Notes under the pieces: model-generated
What the model was told of the DNA's origin: nothing
The model's database searches: none
The model's input: the letters and a program-made list of their open reading frames with translations, nothing else
Shown here: positions 51,111-60,119 of the stretch, piece after piece
Layout of the letters: every line of letters starts with the position of its first letter
Position numbering within the stretch: position 1 is the stretch's first letter
Made by a program: the position numbers and the translations under genes
NCBI GenBank assembly: GCA_934643865.1
Contig: CAKUCX010000007.1
Coordinates: 1 to 64,000 of the forward strand
DNA length: 64,000 nucleotides
Direction of reading: 5' to 3'
Source of the DNA: an uncultured Kiritimatiellota bacterium
Lineage (GTDB): Bacteria > Verrucomicrobiota > Kiritimatiellia > RFP12 > UBA1067

Positions 51111-54100
51111 TCACTTCTTCCAGTTGACGACGACCTCGTCGTACAGCGCACGGAAGTCGACGGTCTCGACATGCCCGTTCGCGAACGTCGTGCGCTGCAC
51201 GAGGCGGTCGGGCGTCAGATACTCGAACGCCGTCATGCGGCTGAACATCGTCGCCCGCGCCGACGGCACGGCGCGCCGGTAGGAGGCCGCCACCTCGTGC
51301 TTGAGCCTGTTCCAGGTCGCGACGTTCATCGAGTAGATCGGCGGCAGGCCCCAGAGGCGGCAGAAGGCGTCCTTCAGCGGCGCGAGCTGCGGATACATGA
51401 GCGTGGAGTCGGCCCAGTACCAGTAGCTCACCGTGCAGTCGTGGTAGACGAGCTCCCAGAGCGGGATGCGGTACTTGGGGTTGTGGAGGAGCGTGCGCGT
51501 CGCCTCGGGGATCTCGTCGCCGTAGAGCGCACGGTCCTTGTAGCGCCAGCAGAGCGCCTTGCGGAATTCGTGCGGGCAGCTCGTGAGCCCTTCGGAATAG
51601 TGGAAGGCGTCGACGAGCAGCTCGTTCCCCACCTCCACGCCCACGACGAGCCCGAGATCGTCCGCAAGGTAACGGTGTTCGGCGCGCAGGGCCTCCAGCG
51701 CCTGGGCCGCCGTGCAGGGATGCGATGCGGAGAAGCACGGCACGGGGCCGCCCGCCGCCTGGACGTCCATGAGGCGCGACGTGTAGCCGCGCGCCGCGAC
51801 GTCGGGCGCAATCAGGGTTCTGCACATCTCGGGGGCGAGCAGGTCGCAGAGGGCGTGCATCGGGTGCATCTTCCCGGCCTTGTCGGGGATGCTCCAGGCG
51901 CGCGCGAATGAACCATCCGCATTTACGCGCGCCACGCGGTCCGCAAACGGCAGGAAGCGCGCGGCGCGCACGAAGTTCGACGGATTCGCCACGGACACGA
52001 GACCGGGATGGAAGATGTCGCGCAGGCAGTCGTACGTGCCCGAGAGGTAGCCGAGCTTCGCGAGCGCGGCGCAGTCCGCCGCCGAAAGCCCCTCGAAGGC
52101 GTTCAGCAGCACGCGGTCGAGGCCCAGCGCCTTCATCTCCGCCGCGAGGCGCGGCACGTCGTACGGCGCGGATTCCTTCACGAGCGGCCAATTGTAGAGG
52201 CGGTTCTGGTTGTTGTCGTCCCACAGCCAGAAGTCGGCCGTTCCCGGGAAATCGCGGAGGCGTGGATTCGCCTTCGCCTTTTCGGCGAGCGTGCGCACGC
52301 GCCCCTGCCGTTCGCGCCAGGCGCGGTAGGGCGCCGCGACGGCGCCGAGGGACGTGCCGAAGAAGAAACGCAGCCGCCGGTCGTAGCCCCAGCGCCCCGC
52401 GGCGGGACGCCAGGAAACGCCGGCCCGGTACGGCGCGTTCGTCCGGCACACGAGCGCGGCGTCGAGGCCGTTCTCCACGCCCGTCATCGCGAAGACGCCG
52501 CCGCGCCCCACGCCGAAGAAGCCCATCGCGGCGCGCATGCCGTTGGCGAAGTTGTAGCGCGTGCCGTTGAAGCGCACGGCCGGGTCCGCGACGGGGTAGG
52601 AGACGCCCTCGCCGAACGGCAGGACCAGGTCGTCGCCCGCCTGCGTCTCCCAGCCGGCGGGGTAGTCGAGCGGACGGGTCATCCGCCGGTCGGCGGGCGC
52701 CGAAAGGGCGAGCGTGAGCGCCCCCTCCGCATCGCGCGCCCAGACGGCCCGCACCGGGCCGTCCGCCGTCGTGAGTTCCAGTTCCACGCGGTCCTCCGTC
52801 CGGGCCAGCACCGTCGTCGGCGCGGCGCTCGCCGCGCGGAACGTCGCGCCGCCGAACGTCGCCGAGACGCCCCCGCCGTCGGCCGACCAGGCGACGGGGC
52901 CGAACGTCTCCGGCGGCGGGCCGGCGGGGCGTTCACGCGCCGGGCGGTCCGACATCTCGAAGACGAGTTCACCGCCCGCCATGATGTCCCGGTAGTGGAT
53001 CGTCGGCCCCGCGACGGGCCTGCCGTTGAGCGCGACCGACCGCACGTAGAGGTTCTTCTCCGAAAGGCCCCGCGCCGTCACGCGGAAGGACGCGCCGCCC
53101 GGAAGGCGGAGCGTCGCGCCGGGAACCTGCGGCGCGCCCAGGACGAACGCCCCGCTCGCGGGATTGACGGGGTAGAACCCGAGGCAGGCGAAGACGTACC
53201 AGGCGCTCATCTCCCCGTGGTCCTCGTTGCCGCAGAGCCCGTCCGGCGCGTTGCGGTAGAACTTCCGCGACAGGTGGCGGATGCGCTCGGCCGTCCGGTC
53301 CGGGCGGTCCGCGTACTGATAGAGGTAGGGGATGTGGTGGCTCGGCTCGTTGCCCTGCACGTACTGCCCCTCAAGCCCCGTCACGTCGGGGGAGGTGTGG
53401 GCCGCGTCCAGGTCGGACGGCAGGGCGAAAAGCTCGTCGAGGAGCGCCGCCGCGCGCGCCTTCCCGCCCAGCGCCGCGACGAGCGCCTCCGGGTCCTGCA
53501 GGACGTGCCAGCGCCACTGCCAGGCGTTCCCCTCGGTGAAGTCGCCCTCCCAGCTCGACTCGTGGCCGCAGCGGTAGGGGTCGAAGGGCTCGCGCCACGT
53601 GCCGTCGGCCTTGCGCCCGCGCATGAAGCCCGTCTTCGCGTCGAAGACGTTCCGCCAGTTCTCCGCGCGCTTCGCGAAGAAGGCCGCGTCCTCGGCGTGC
53701 CCCATCGCCGCCGCCATCCGGGCGGCGCACCAGTCGTCGTAGGAGCATTCGAGCGTGCGCGAGACGCCCTCGCCCTTGAGCTTGTCGCACGGGTAGTAGC
53801 CGTAGCGGTCGAGCAGGTCCCAGTCCTCCTTCACGCGCGCGGGGTGGCGCTCGCGCAGCGTCTGGCGGACGATGCGCCAGGCGCGCGCCCAGTCGACGCC
53901 CTCGAAGCCCTTGAAGTACGCCTCGGCGATGACGGCGACGGCGTGCGTCGCGATCATGCACTGTGAATCGCGCCCCCACTTCGGCAGGACGGGCAGGAAC
54001 CCGGCGGCCTCGCCGTGGGCGACGAGCGAGTTGACGAAGTCCGCGACGTACTCGGGCGCGAGGATCGTGTAGAGTGGATGCGCGCCCCGGAACGTGTCCC

Positions 54101-55133
54101 ACAGCGAGAACTCCGAGTAGAAGCGCCCCCCGCCCGGCGCGCGGGCCACCTTCCCGTCGCCGCCGCGATACCGCCCGTCCACGTCCGCGATGTTGAACGG
54201 CGCGTGGAAGAGCCGGTAGAGGCTCGTCGCGAAGAGCGCGCGCACGTCCCCGTCCGTCGCGGGATCGAGCGCGACGCGCGCGAGCTGCTCGCGCCACTTC
54301 GCCTCCGCCGCCGCGCGCACGGCGTCGAAGTCCCAGTCCGGCAGCTCCTGCCGCAGGTTGCGCCCCGCCCCCTCGCCGTCAACCGCCGAGAGCGCGCACT
54401 TGACGAGCAGCGGCGCGCCGTCCGAGAGGTCGAACGTGTAGACGAGGCGCGGCGCGCGGGCCGCGACGCCCGTCTCCCGCACGACGGGCGGCAGCTCCTC
54501 ACAGCGCGCCGGCCGCCGCGAGAAGCGGATGTCGAAGCCGATGTGGCGCCCCTTCACGAAGCCCGAGCGCAGCAGGTGGCCCGTGAGCCCGTCCGCCGGG
54601 CTGCGGTCGACGGCCAGCGGCGCGACCGTCTTCTTCGCCCAGGTGGCGTTGCCCATGCCGTAGTCGAGGTCGACGAGCAGCTTCGCCTCCTTCGCCGGGC
54701 CGTAGGCCATCCGGTAGAAGGCGCAGTGCTCGCTCGCCGTCACCTCGACGCGGATGCCGCCGTCGTCGAGCGTGACGGCATAGTAGCCCGGGCGCGCCGT
54801 CTCGGTCGCATGGCGGAAGGCGTTCGAGGCGACACCCGGCATGAGGCCGATGTCCCCGTAGTCGGGGCAGCCGCCGCCCGCGTTGTGCGTCTGGGAGAAC
54901 ATCGTGATGTGCGCGTCCTCGTAACTGTAGCCCGAGCAGTAGCGCCAGGAGCCCCAGCCCGTGTCGGGCCCCGCCTGGACGAGGCCGAACGGATAGGCCG
55001 CCGCCGGGAAGCAGTGCCCGTCGCCGCCCGTGCCGATGAACGGGTTCACCGCGCGCGCCAGCCCCGCCGTCGCCGGGAGGGCCAGAAGAAGCGCCGCCGC
55101 GCATGCCGGGAAGAGCCGTCTTGCCGTTTTCAT
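51111..55133 (-). CDS. Secreted two-domain glycoside hydrolase: GH92 alpha-mannosidase fused to a second hydrolase-like domain
   Basis: A 1340-residue exported enzyme with a signal peptide (LFPACAAALLLALPATAGLA). Residues about 28-725 form a GH92 alpha-mannosidase: VNPFIGTGGDGHCFPAAAYP at the start, WDTFRGAHPLYTI in the middle, and the catalytic GNEDHGEMSAWYVF (Glu637, Glu641), then LGFYPVNP. From about residue 740 a second module follows, with a beta-rich segment and a barrel-like part (FWLWDDNNQNRLYNWP, LGLDRVLLNAFEGL, LVVGVEVGNELLVDAFHYSEG). That module resembles glycoside hydrolases related to GH101/GH129. The second assignment is tentative. GGAGGAGAAGG precedes the ATG at 55133. An in-frame fusion of these two is unusual. 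Confidence 0.8.
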   Translation of the reverse strand: MKTARRLFPACAAALLLALPATAGLARAVNPFIGTGGDGHCFPAAAYPFGLVQAGPDTGWGSWRYCSGYSYEDAHITMFSQTHNAGGGCPDYGDIGLMPGVASNAFRHATETARPGYYAVTLDDGGIRVEVTASEHCAFYRMAYGPAKEAKLLVDLDYGMGNATWAKKTVAPLAVDRSPADGLTGHLLRSGFVKGRHIGFDIRFSRRPARCEELPPVVRETGVAARAPRLVYTFDLSDGAPLLVKCALSAVDGEGAGRNLRQELPDWDFDAVRAAAEAKWREQLARVALDPATDGDVRALFATSLYRLFHAPFNIADVDGRYRGGDGKVARAPGGGRFYSEFSLWDTFRGAHPLYTILAPEYVADFVNSLVAHGEAAGFLPVLPKWGRDSQCMIATHAVAVIAEAYFKGFEGVDWARAWRIVRQTLRERHPARVKEDWDLLDRYGYYPCDKLKGEGVSRTLECSYDDWCAARMAAAMGHAEDAAFFAKRAENWRNVFDAKTGFMRGRKADGTWREPFDPYRCGHESSWEGDFTEGNAWQWRWHVLQDPEALVAALGGKARAAALLDELFALPSDLDAAHTSPDVTGLEGQYVQGNEPSHHIPYLYQYADRPDRTAERIRHLSRKFYRNAPDGLCGNEDHGEMSAWYVFACLGFYPVNPASGAFVLGAPQVPGATLRLPGGASFRVTARGLSEKNLYVRSVALNGRPVAGPTIHYRDIMAGGELVFEMSDRPARERPAGPPPETFGPVAWSADGGGVSATFGGATFRAASAAPTTVLARTEDRVELELTTADGPVRAVWARDAEGALTLALSAPADRRMTRPLDYPAGWETQAGDDLVLPFGEGVSYPVADPAVRFNGTRYNFANGMRAAMGFFGVGRGGVFAMTGVENGLDAALVCRTNAPYRAGVSWRPAAGRWGYDRRLRFFFGTSLGAVAAPYRAWRERQGRVRTLAEKAKANPRLRDFPGTADFWLWDDNNQNRLYNWPLVKESAPYDVPRLAAEMKALGLDRVLLNAFEGLSAADCAALAKLGYLSGTYDCLRDIFHPGLVSVANPSNFVRAARFLPFADRVARVNADGSFARAWSIPDKAGKMHPMHALCDLLAPEMCRTLIAPDVAARGYTSRLMDVQAAGGPVPCFSASHPCTAAQALEALRAEHRYLADDLGLVVGVEVGNELLVDAFHYSEGLTSCPHEFRKALCWRYKDRALYGDEIPEATRTLLHNPKYRIPLWELVYHDCTVSYWYWADSTLMYPQLAPLKDAFCRLWGLPPIYSMNVATWNRLKHEVAASYRRAVPSARATMFSRMTAFEYLTPDRLVQRTTFANGHVETVDFRALYDEVVVNWKK

Positions 55134-55195
55134 CGCCTTCTCCTCCTTCTCCTGAAGTTTTCCTGATGCCCGTCGCGCGAAGCGCCTGCGCCCGC

Positions 55196-56443
55196 CTACC
55201 GCGCCTCCGCGCGCCGGACGATCCGCGCGGCGCATGCCAGCAGGGCCGCGCCCGCGCCATAGGCGAGCGCCAGCGTCGCGAGGCCCGCCGAAAGCGAGAC
55301 GTGCGCCTTCGTCCAGCCGAGGACGACGGGCGAGAAGCAGCCGAAGAGGAACGCGAGCATCAGGTTGAAACCCGCCGCCGAGGCGTGGAAGCGCGGTTCG
55401 ACGACGTCGAAAAACGCCGCGAAGTTGTTGGAGTCGTAGACGCCCCGGAAGACGCCGAAGAGGCCCATCGCGACGCAGCAGCCCGCGTACGTCGTCGCCT
55501 GCGACATGAGGACGATGAAGGGCGCGCCGAGGAGGAGCCCGCCGCCGGCGATCCCGAAGCGGACGGCCGGGAGGCGCCGGACGAGCCGGTCGCCGAGACG
55601 CGAGCCGGCCACGATGCCGAGGGCCGCGCCGAGATAGTGCCACAGGACGGCGTTGAGGCCCGCCGACGCCTTGGTGACGCCGAACGTCTCGGCGAGGTAG
55701 TTCGGCATCCACGTCTTGAAGCCGACGTCCACGTAGACCTCCATGCCGAGCGCGAGCGCGATCAGCACGGCGGCGGGCTTCGCGAACATCGCCTTCAGCG
55801 CCGCACGAATCGTCACACGGTCAGCCGCGTGTACGGCCGACACAGGACACGCCGTGCCCGCGGCCGGGGCCGGGCGCGTGTTGCGCAGGGCAAGGGCGAG
55901 GACGCCCGCCCAGGCGAGCCCCAGGACGCCGAGTGCCTTGAACGGCAGCCGCCAGCCCTCCGCGCCGAGGCCGGCGAACCAGCCCGCGAGGGCACTGCAG
56001 CCGATGACGCCGCCGTACATGCCGAGCTGCAGGAGCGAGAGGGCCGTCGCCTTGGAGTCGGCGTGGAGCTGCGAGATGAGCGAGGTCGAGGCCGGATAGT
56101 AGAACGGCTGGCCGAAGCCGTTGACGAGGCCGTAGGTGACGACGAGCGCGCCGATCCCCGTCACGAAACCGGACGTGAGAATGCCCGCGCAGAAGATCGC
56201 GACGCCGGCGGCGACCATCCACTTGCGGCTGAAGAGGTCGGCCGCGAAGCCGGCGAAGGGGATCGTGAGCCCGTAGACGAGCGTGAAGACGCCGCTCACG
56301 AGCCCGAGCTGCACGTCCGTCGCGCCGAGGGAGGCCTGGATGGAGCCCAGGAGCGGGCCGTAGACCTGCCGCGTCCCCTGCTGCAGGAAGAACGCGACCC
56401 ACAGGAGCCCCAGGGCCGTCCACTTGTAGCCCGGCTTCGTCAT
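55196..56443 (-). CDS. MFS transporter (paralogue of the one at 7836-9104)
   Basis: A 415-residue 12-helix transporter. It shares WVAFFLQQGTRQ, ADLFSRKWMV, FYYPASTSLISQLHADS and the VFRGVYDSN loop with the other MFS in this window. The ATG at 56443 overlaps the SDR stop (ATGA). In a cluster with a dehydratase, an aldolase and a dehydrogenase, import of a sugar acid or sugar is likely but not shown. Confidence 0.88.
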   Translation of the reverse strand: MTKPGYKWTALGLLWVAFFLQQGTRQVYGPLLGSIQASLGATDVQLGLVSGVFTLVYGLTIPFAGFAADLFSRKWMVAAGVAIFCAGILTSGFVTGIGALVVTYGLVNGFGQPFYYPASTSLISQLHADSKATALSLLQLGMYGGVIGCSALAGWFAGLGAEGWRLPFKALGVLGLAWAGVLALALRNTRPAPAAGTACPVSAVHAADRVTIRAALKAMFAKPAAVLIALALGMEVYVDVGFKTWMPNYLAETFGVTKASAGLNAVLWHYLGAALGIVAGSRLGDRLVRRLPAVRFGIAGGGLLLGAPFIVLMSQATTYAGCCVAMGLFGVFRGVYDSNNFAAFFDVVEPRFHASAAGFNLMLAFLFGCFSPVVLGWTKAHVSLSAGLATLALAYGAGAALLACAARIVRRAEAR

Positions 56444-57204
56444 GCGTCCAGTCCGTACTTCTCGCCCCTGTCCGAGAGAAGCCGCGCGCCGCCGTCCATC
56501 ACGATGTCCGCGCCGGTGATCGAAGCGGCCGCCGGCGCGTCGAGGAAGAGGACCGCCCGCCCGACCTCCTCCGGCTGCACCCAGCGGCGGAGGGGGATCT
56601 TGTAGTAGGTCGTCTCCTTCTCGTCGAGGCGGGCGGCCTTCGTGTCCGTCCACCCCGGCGAGATCGAGTTGCAGCGGATGCCGTGCTTCGCCATCTCCAG
56701 CGCGATGTGCTGCGCCATCTTGACGAGGCCCGTCTTCATCGAACCGTAGGCGGACGCGCGCGCGAAGCGGCAGTAGGCGTTGTTGGACGCGATGACGACG
56801 ATGTTCCCCGCGCCGTCCTGCTCCTTCATGAGCTTCGCCGCCTCCTGGCAGCAGAAGTAGGGCGCACGGAAGTCGACGGCGCAGTTCCGGTCGAAGTCCT
56901 CGGGCGTCGTCTCCAGGAACGGCGCGAGGAGCGTGATGCCCGCGTTGTTCACGAAGAGGTCGAGCCGCCCGAAGTCGCGCGCGAAGTCCGCGAAGAGCGC
57001 GCGGATCGCCGCGACGTCGGCGAGGTCGGCGCGGTAGACGCGCGCGGCGCCGCCCGCCGCGCGGATCTCCGCCGCCGCCGCCTCGGCGCCGCCCGCCGAG
57101 CGGTTGCAGTGGAGGCCCACCGCGTAGCCGGCCTTCGCCAGCTCGCGGGCGATGGCCCTGCCGATGCCCGTCCCGGCCCCTGTCACCAGCGCGGTCCTAG
57201 GCAT
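56440..57204 (-). CDS. Short-chain dehydrogenase/reductase
   Basis: A 254-residue NAD(P)-dependent oxidoreductase. The cofactor motif is TGAGTGIG (8-15), NNAG is at 86-89, and the catalytic residues are Ser140, Tyr153 and Lys157 (SAYGSMKTG). The C-terminal SPGWTDT and VMDGGARL are typical. In this operon it may oxidise a sugar to its lactone or acid; a FabG-like or other role is possible. It overlaps the aldolase gene by 8 bases. Confidence 0.9.
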   Translation of the reverse strand: MPRTALVTGAGTGIGRAIARELAKAGYAVGLHCNRSAGGAEAAAAEIRAAGGAARVYRADLADVAAIRALFADFARDFGRLDLFVNNAGITLLAPFLETTPEDFDRNCAVDFRAPYFCCQEAAKLMKEQDGAGNIVVIASNNAYCRFARASAYGSMKTGLVKMAQHIALEMAKHGIRCNSISPGWTDTKAARLDEKETTYYKIPLRRWVQPEEVGRAVLFLDAPAAASITGADIVMDGGARLLSDRGEKYGLDA

Positions 57205-58114
57205 GCCGGAACCTCGGCGCCGTCAGGGCGTAGTATTCCTCGAACAGCCGCTCGAACTCCGCGTCCGTCGAGAAGCCCGGCGCGCGGCAGACGTCCGTCG
57301 CGATGATGCCGCGCCGCATGAGGATCTTCTTCTCGAAGGCGATGATCTCCTCGACGTTCTGGCGGATGTGGTTGAGGATGGGCAGGAGGGCGTTGTGCGC
57401 CGCGATCGCGCCCGCGCGGTCGCCCGCGAAATACCTGTCGTAGACGTCGAGGTAGAGGTCGTACATCGAGCAGCCCGGCATCGCGCCGACCGCCCCGCGG
57501 TCGAACGTCTCGATCATCTGGTAGCCCGCGTTTCCGGCGAAGACGCGGATCCTGTCGCCGAGGCGTCCGACGAGGTTCGAGATGTACGTGCCCGCCGGCT
57601 TGCACTCGATCTTGTAGTAGACGACGTTCGGCGCCTCTTCCGACAGGCGCGCAAAGACGTCCGGCGCGATCGCGACGCCCGTCTGCTCCGGCGCGTACTG
57701 CATCATGACGGGCAGGCCCGGCACGGCCCGCGCGACGGCGCGCGCATGCGCGAAGATGAGGTCGGCGCCCGGCTTCAGGAAGAACGGCGGCAGCACCATC
57801 AGGCAGTCGGCGCCGGCCCGCTCGGCCTCCTGCGCGAACGCGACGGCACCCGCCGTCGCGTGGCGCGTGTCGGAGACGATGACGGGCACGTTGTGCCGGT
57901 GCGCCTCGTCGATCGCCACGCGCATCATCTCGCGCTGCTCGGCCTCGTCGAGCTTGTAGTACTCGCCCGCGATGCCGAAGAGCGTGAGCGCGTGGCAGCC
58001 GCCCTTCGCGAGCGTGGCGACGAGGTTGCGCAGCGAGTCGTAGTCCACCGACTCGTCCGTTGCGAACGGCGCGGCGACGATGGGGCAGATTCCCTTGATG
58101 AGGTCGAGATTCAT
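57197..58114 (-). CDS. DHDPS/NanA-family aldolase
   Basis: A 305-residue class I aldolase. The Schiff-base Lys168 is in YYKIE and Tyr140 in MMQYAP, matching the DapA/NanA pattern; GIAGEYYKLD replaces the usual GTTGE pocket. Likely substrates are 2-keto-3-deoxy sugar acids, sialic acid or related compounds, rather than dihydrodipicolinate. Its position after an IlvD/Edd dehydratase supports a sugar-acid pathway. It ends overlapping the SDR gene. Confidence 0.88.
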   Translation of the reverse strand: MNLDLIKGICPIVAAPFATDESVDYDSLRNLVATLAKGGCHALTLFGIAGEYYKLDEAEQREMMRVAIDEAHRHNVPVIVSDTRHATAGAVAFAQEAERAGADCLMVLPPFFLKPGADLIFAHARAVARAVPGLPVMMQYAPEQTGVAIAPDVFARLSEEAPNVVYYKIECKPAGTYISNLVGRLGDRIRVFAGNAGYQMIETFDRGAVGAMPGCSMYDLYLDVYDRYFAGDRAGAIAAHNALLPILNHIRQNVEEIIAFEKKILMRRGIIATDVCRAPGFSTDAEFERLFEEYYALTAPRFRHA

Positions 58115-58140
58115 GGGTGGGCTGGGTGGTGGGGTTGGGG

Positions 58141-59823
58141 TTAGAGGTAGGAGAGGTCGCAGCCTTCGTCGGCCTGCAGGACGTTGTCGATGAAGTTACG
58201 GACGAAGCCGCGCGCGATGTCGGGATGCCCCTTGGGCCGCGCGTCCTTGAGGCGCGCGGCGATCTCCGCGTCTGGGACGTCGAGGCGGATGAGGTTCCGC
58301 TCCACGTCGAGCGTGATCGTGTCGCCGTCGCGCACGGCCGCGAGCGGCCCGCCCGCCGCGCTCTCGGGCGCGACGTGCAGGACGACCGTGCCGAACGCGC
58401 CGCCCGACATGCGCGCGTCGGTGATGCGCACGTAGTCGTGGATGCCGCGCCGCGAGAGCTTCGGCGGGATCGGCAGGTAGTTGCCGAACTCGGGCATCCC
58501 GGGCGCGCCCTTCGGGCCGTAGCCCCGGAGGACGACCACCTTGTTCTCGTCCATGTCCGAGTTCTCGTCCAAGAGGTACTTCTCGGCGGCGGCGAGGTCG
58601 TCGAAGACGCGCGCCTCGCCCGTGTGCTTCAGGAGGTTCGGCGACGCGGCCGACCGCTTGATCACCGCGCCGTTCGGCGCGAGGTTGCCCTTCAGGACGG
58701 CGATGCCGCCCGTGGGCCTAAGCGGGCTGCCGAGCGGGCGGATCGTCTCGCGGTCGTAGGCGAAGTCGACGCCGGCGAGGTTCTCGGCGACCGTCTTGCC
58801 GCTCACCGTCGGGCAGTCGCCGTCCAGAAGGGGCAGCAGCTCCTTCATGAGCGCCGGCACGCCGCCCGCGTTGCGGAACTCCACGCCGACCGTACCCGTG
58901 CCGTGCGGCTTCACGTTCACGAGCAGCGGCGTCGTGCGGCTGATCGCGTCAAACTCCATGAGGTCGAGCGGGATGCCCGCGCGGCGGCAGATCGCCTTGA
59001 GGTGGATGAGGAGGTTCGTCGAGCCGCCCGCCGCCATCAGGACCCGGATCGCGTTCGTGACGGAACGCTTCGTGATGATGTCCGAGGGCTTCACGTTCTC
59101 CTCGACGAGCTTCACGATGCGGCGGCCCGTCATTTCCGAGAGGCGCAGCTTCTCCGAGGAGACGGCGAGCGACGAGGCCGCGTAGGGGAGCGCGAGGCCG
59201 AGTGCCTCGACGACCGTCTGGCACGTGTTCGCCGTCCCCATGATCGGGCAGGCGCCGACCGAGCCGTAGAGGCAGCCCTCGCGCTTCGAGACGTCGTCGA
59301 GGGACATCTCGCCCGACGTGTACTTCTCCCAGAGCCTGAAGCTGTCCGTCCCGCACGCGAGCGCCTCGCCCCGGAAGCTGCCGGGGAGCATCGGCCCGCC
59401 GGGGAGGTAGATCGCCGGCTTGTTCGCCGAGACGGCCGCCATCACCTGCGCGGGCACGTTCTTGTCGCACGCGCCCATGAGGACGACGCCGTCGAACGGC
59501 TGGCGGGCGATGAGCTCCTCCGTCGTCATCGAGAGGAGGTTGCGGTAGACCATCGAGGAGATGTCGAAGAACACCTCGCAGATGGACATCGTGTTCATCT
59601 CAAGCGGGAAGCCGCCCGCCGCCCACACGCCGCGCTTGACCGCCTCGGCGAGCATGCGGAAGTGGTAGTGGCCGGGGTTCGTCTCGCTCCACGTGTTGAC
59701 GATGCCGATGAGGGGCTTTTCGATGTCCGCGTCGGTATAGCCCATCGTCTTCAGGAGCGCGTTGCGCAGGAGGCCCTGCCGCGTCCCGCGCCGTTTCCAT
59801 TTCTGAAAGCCGTTGTTGTCCAT
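58141..59823 (-). CDS. IlvD/Edd-family dehydratase
   Basis: An iron-sulfur dehydratase of 560 residues. Cluster cysteines are Cys119 (GACDKN) and Cys192 (GACPIMGTANTC); the third usual Cys is replaced by PGH at 50-52 (NTWSETNPGHYHF). ITDARMSGGAFGT is near the C-terminus. The family includes dihydroxy-acid dehydratase of valine synthesis and several sugar-acid dehydratases. Context with an aldolase, SDR and transporters favours a sugar-acid dehydratase, but a biosynthetic IlvD cannot be excluded because ilvBN lie elsewhere in the window. It is the first gene of the operon. Confidence 0.88.
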   Translation of the reverse strand: MDNNGFQKWKRRGTRQGLLRNALLKTMGYTDADIEKPLIGIVNTWSETNPGHYHFRMLAEAVKRGVWAAGGFPLEMNTMSICEVFFDISSMVYRNLLSMTTEELIARQPFDGVVLMGACDKNVPAQVMAAVSANKPAIYLPGGPMLPGSFRGEALACGTDSFRLWEKYTSGEMSLDDVSKREGCLYGSVGACPIMGTANTCQTVVEALGLALPYAASSLAVSSEKLRLSEMTGRRIVKLVEENVKPSDIITKRSVTNAIRVLMAAGGSTNLLIHLKAICRRAGIPLDLMEFDAISRTTPLLVNVKPHGTGTVGVEFRNAGGVPALMKELLPLLDGDCPTVSGKTVAENLAGVDFAYDRETIRPLGSPLRPTGGIAVLKGNLAPNGAVIKRSAASPNLLKHTGEARVFDDLAAAEKYLLDENSDMDENKVVVLRGYGPKGAPGMPEFGNYLPIPPKLSRRGIHDYVRITDARMSGGAFGTVVLHVAPESAAGGPLAAVRDGDTITLDVERNLIRLDVPDAEIAARLKDARPKGHPDIARGFVRNFIDNVLQADEGCDLSYL

Positions 59824-59843
59824 GCCTGTCCCTTCGCCCAGGG

Positions 59844-59872
59844 ATTATAGCATTTTCCCCGCGGCGTGGCAT
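59844..59872 (-). promoter_or_regulatory. Promoter of the dehydratase-aldolase-SDR-MFS-GH92 operon
   Basis: Minus strand: -10 TATAAT (59844-59849) preceded by ATGC, with a moderate -35 ATGCCA at 59867-59872 (17-base spacer). The start near 59837 leaves a short leader with GAAGGGAC before the ATG. Confidence 0.5.
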
Positions 59873-59914
59873 CTGGTTTCGGGTGGCGTCGGGCGGCGCG
59901 GCGGGGAGGCCGGA

Positions 59915-59954
59915 TTAACGAAATCCTAACACGCCTTTCACGCGATTCTGACAT
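59915..59954 (+). promoter_or_regulatory. Pho-box-like array of four 7-base repeats every 11 bases
   Basis: TTAACGA (59915), CTAACAC (59926), TTCACGC (59937) and CTGACAT (59948) recur with exact 11-base spacing, the geometry of PhoB/PhoP binding sites (CTGTCAT-type repeats). The array lies 49 bases upstream of a micropeptide and the Na/Pi cotransporter, where phosphate control is expected. A weak -10 (GAGACT near 59963) follows. Confidence 0.6.
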
Positions 59955-60002
59955 CCGTTTGCGAGACTGTGGGCGACCGAAAGGAAAGGAAGGAGCAGGG
60001 AC

Positions 60003-60110
60003 ATGGACATGAGCATGGAAAAAGAACTGAGAACGCGCATCGAGATCCTCGCCGCGCTTGCGGCGGTGGCGGCGCTTTACCTGATCAACCACCTTGTGGG
60101 CAACCTGTAG
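60003..60110 (+). CDS. 35-residue single-pass membrane micropeptide
   Basis: Starts at ATG 60003 with AAGGAG 8 bases upstream and ends at TAG 60110, 9 bases before the Na/Pi transporter gene. The N-terminal third is charged (MEKELRTR). The rest is one hydrophobic helix (IEILAALAAVAALYLINHLV). Its ribosome site and location suggest a real small subunit or regulator of the transporter. I know no family for it. Confidence 0.55.
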   Translation: MDMSMEKELRTRIEILAALAAVAALYLINHLVGNL

Positions 60111-60119
60111 GACGGCGCG

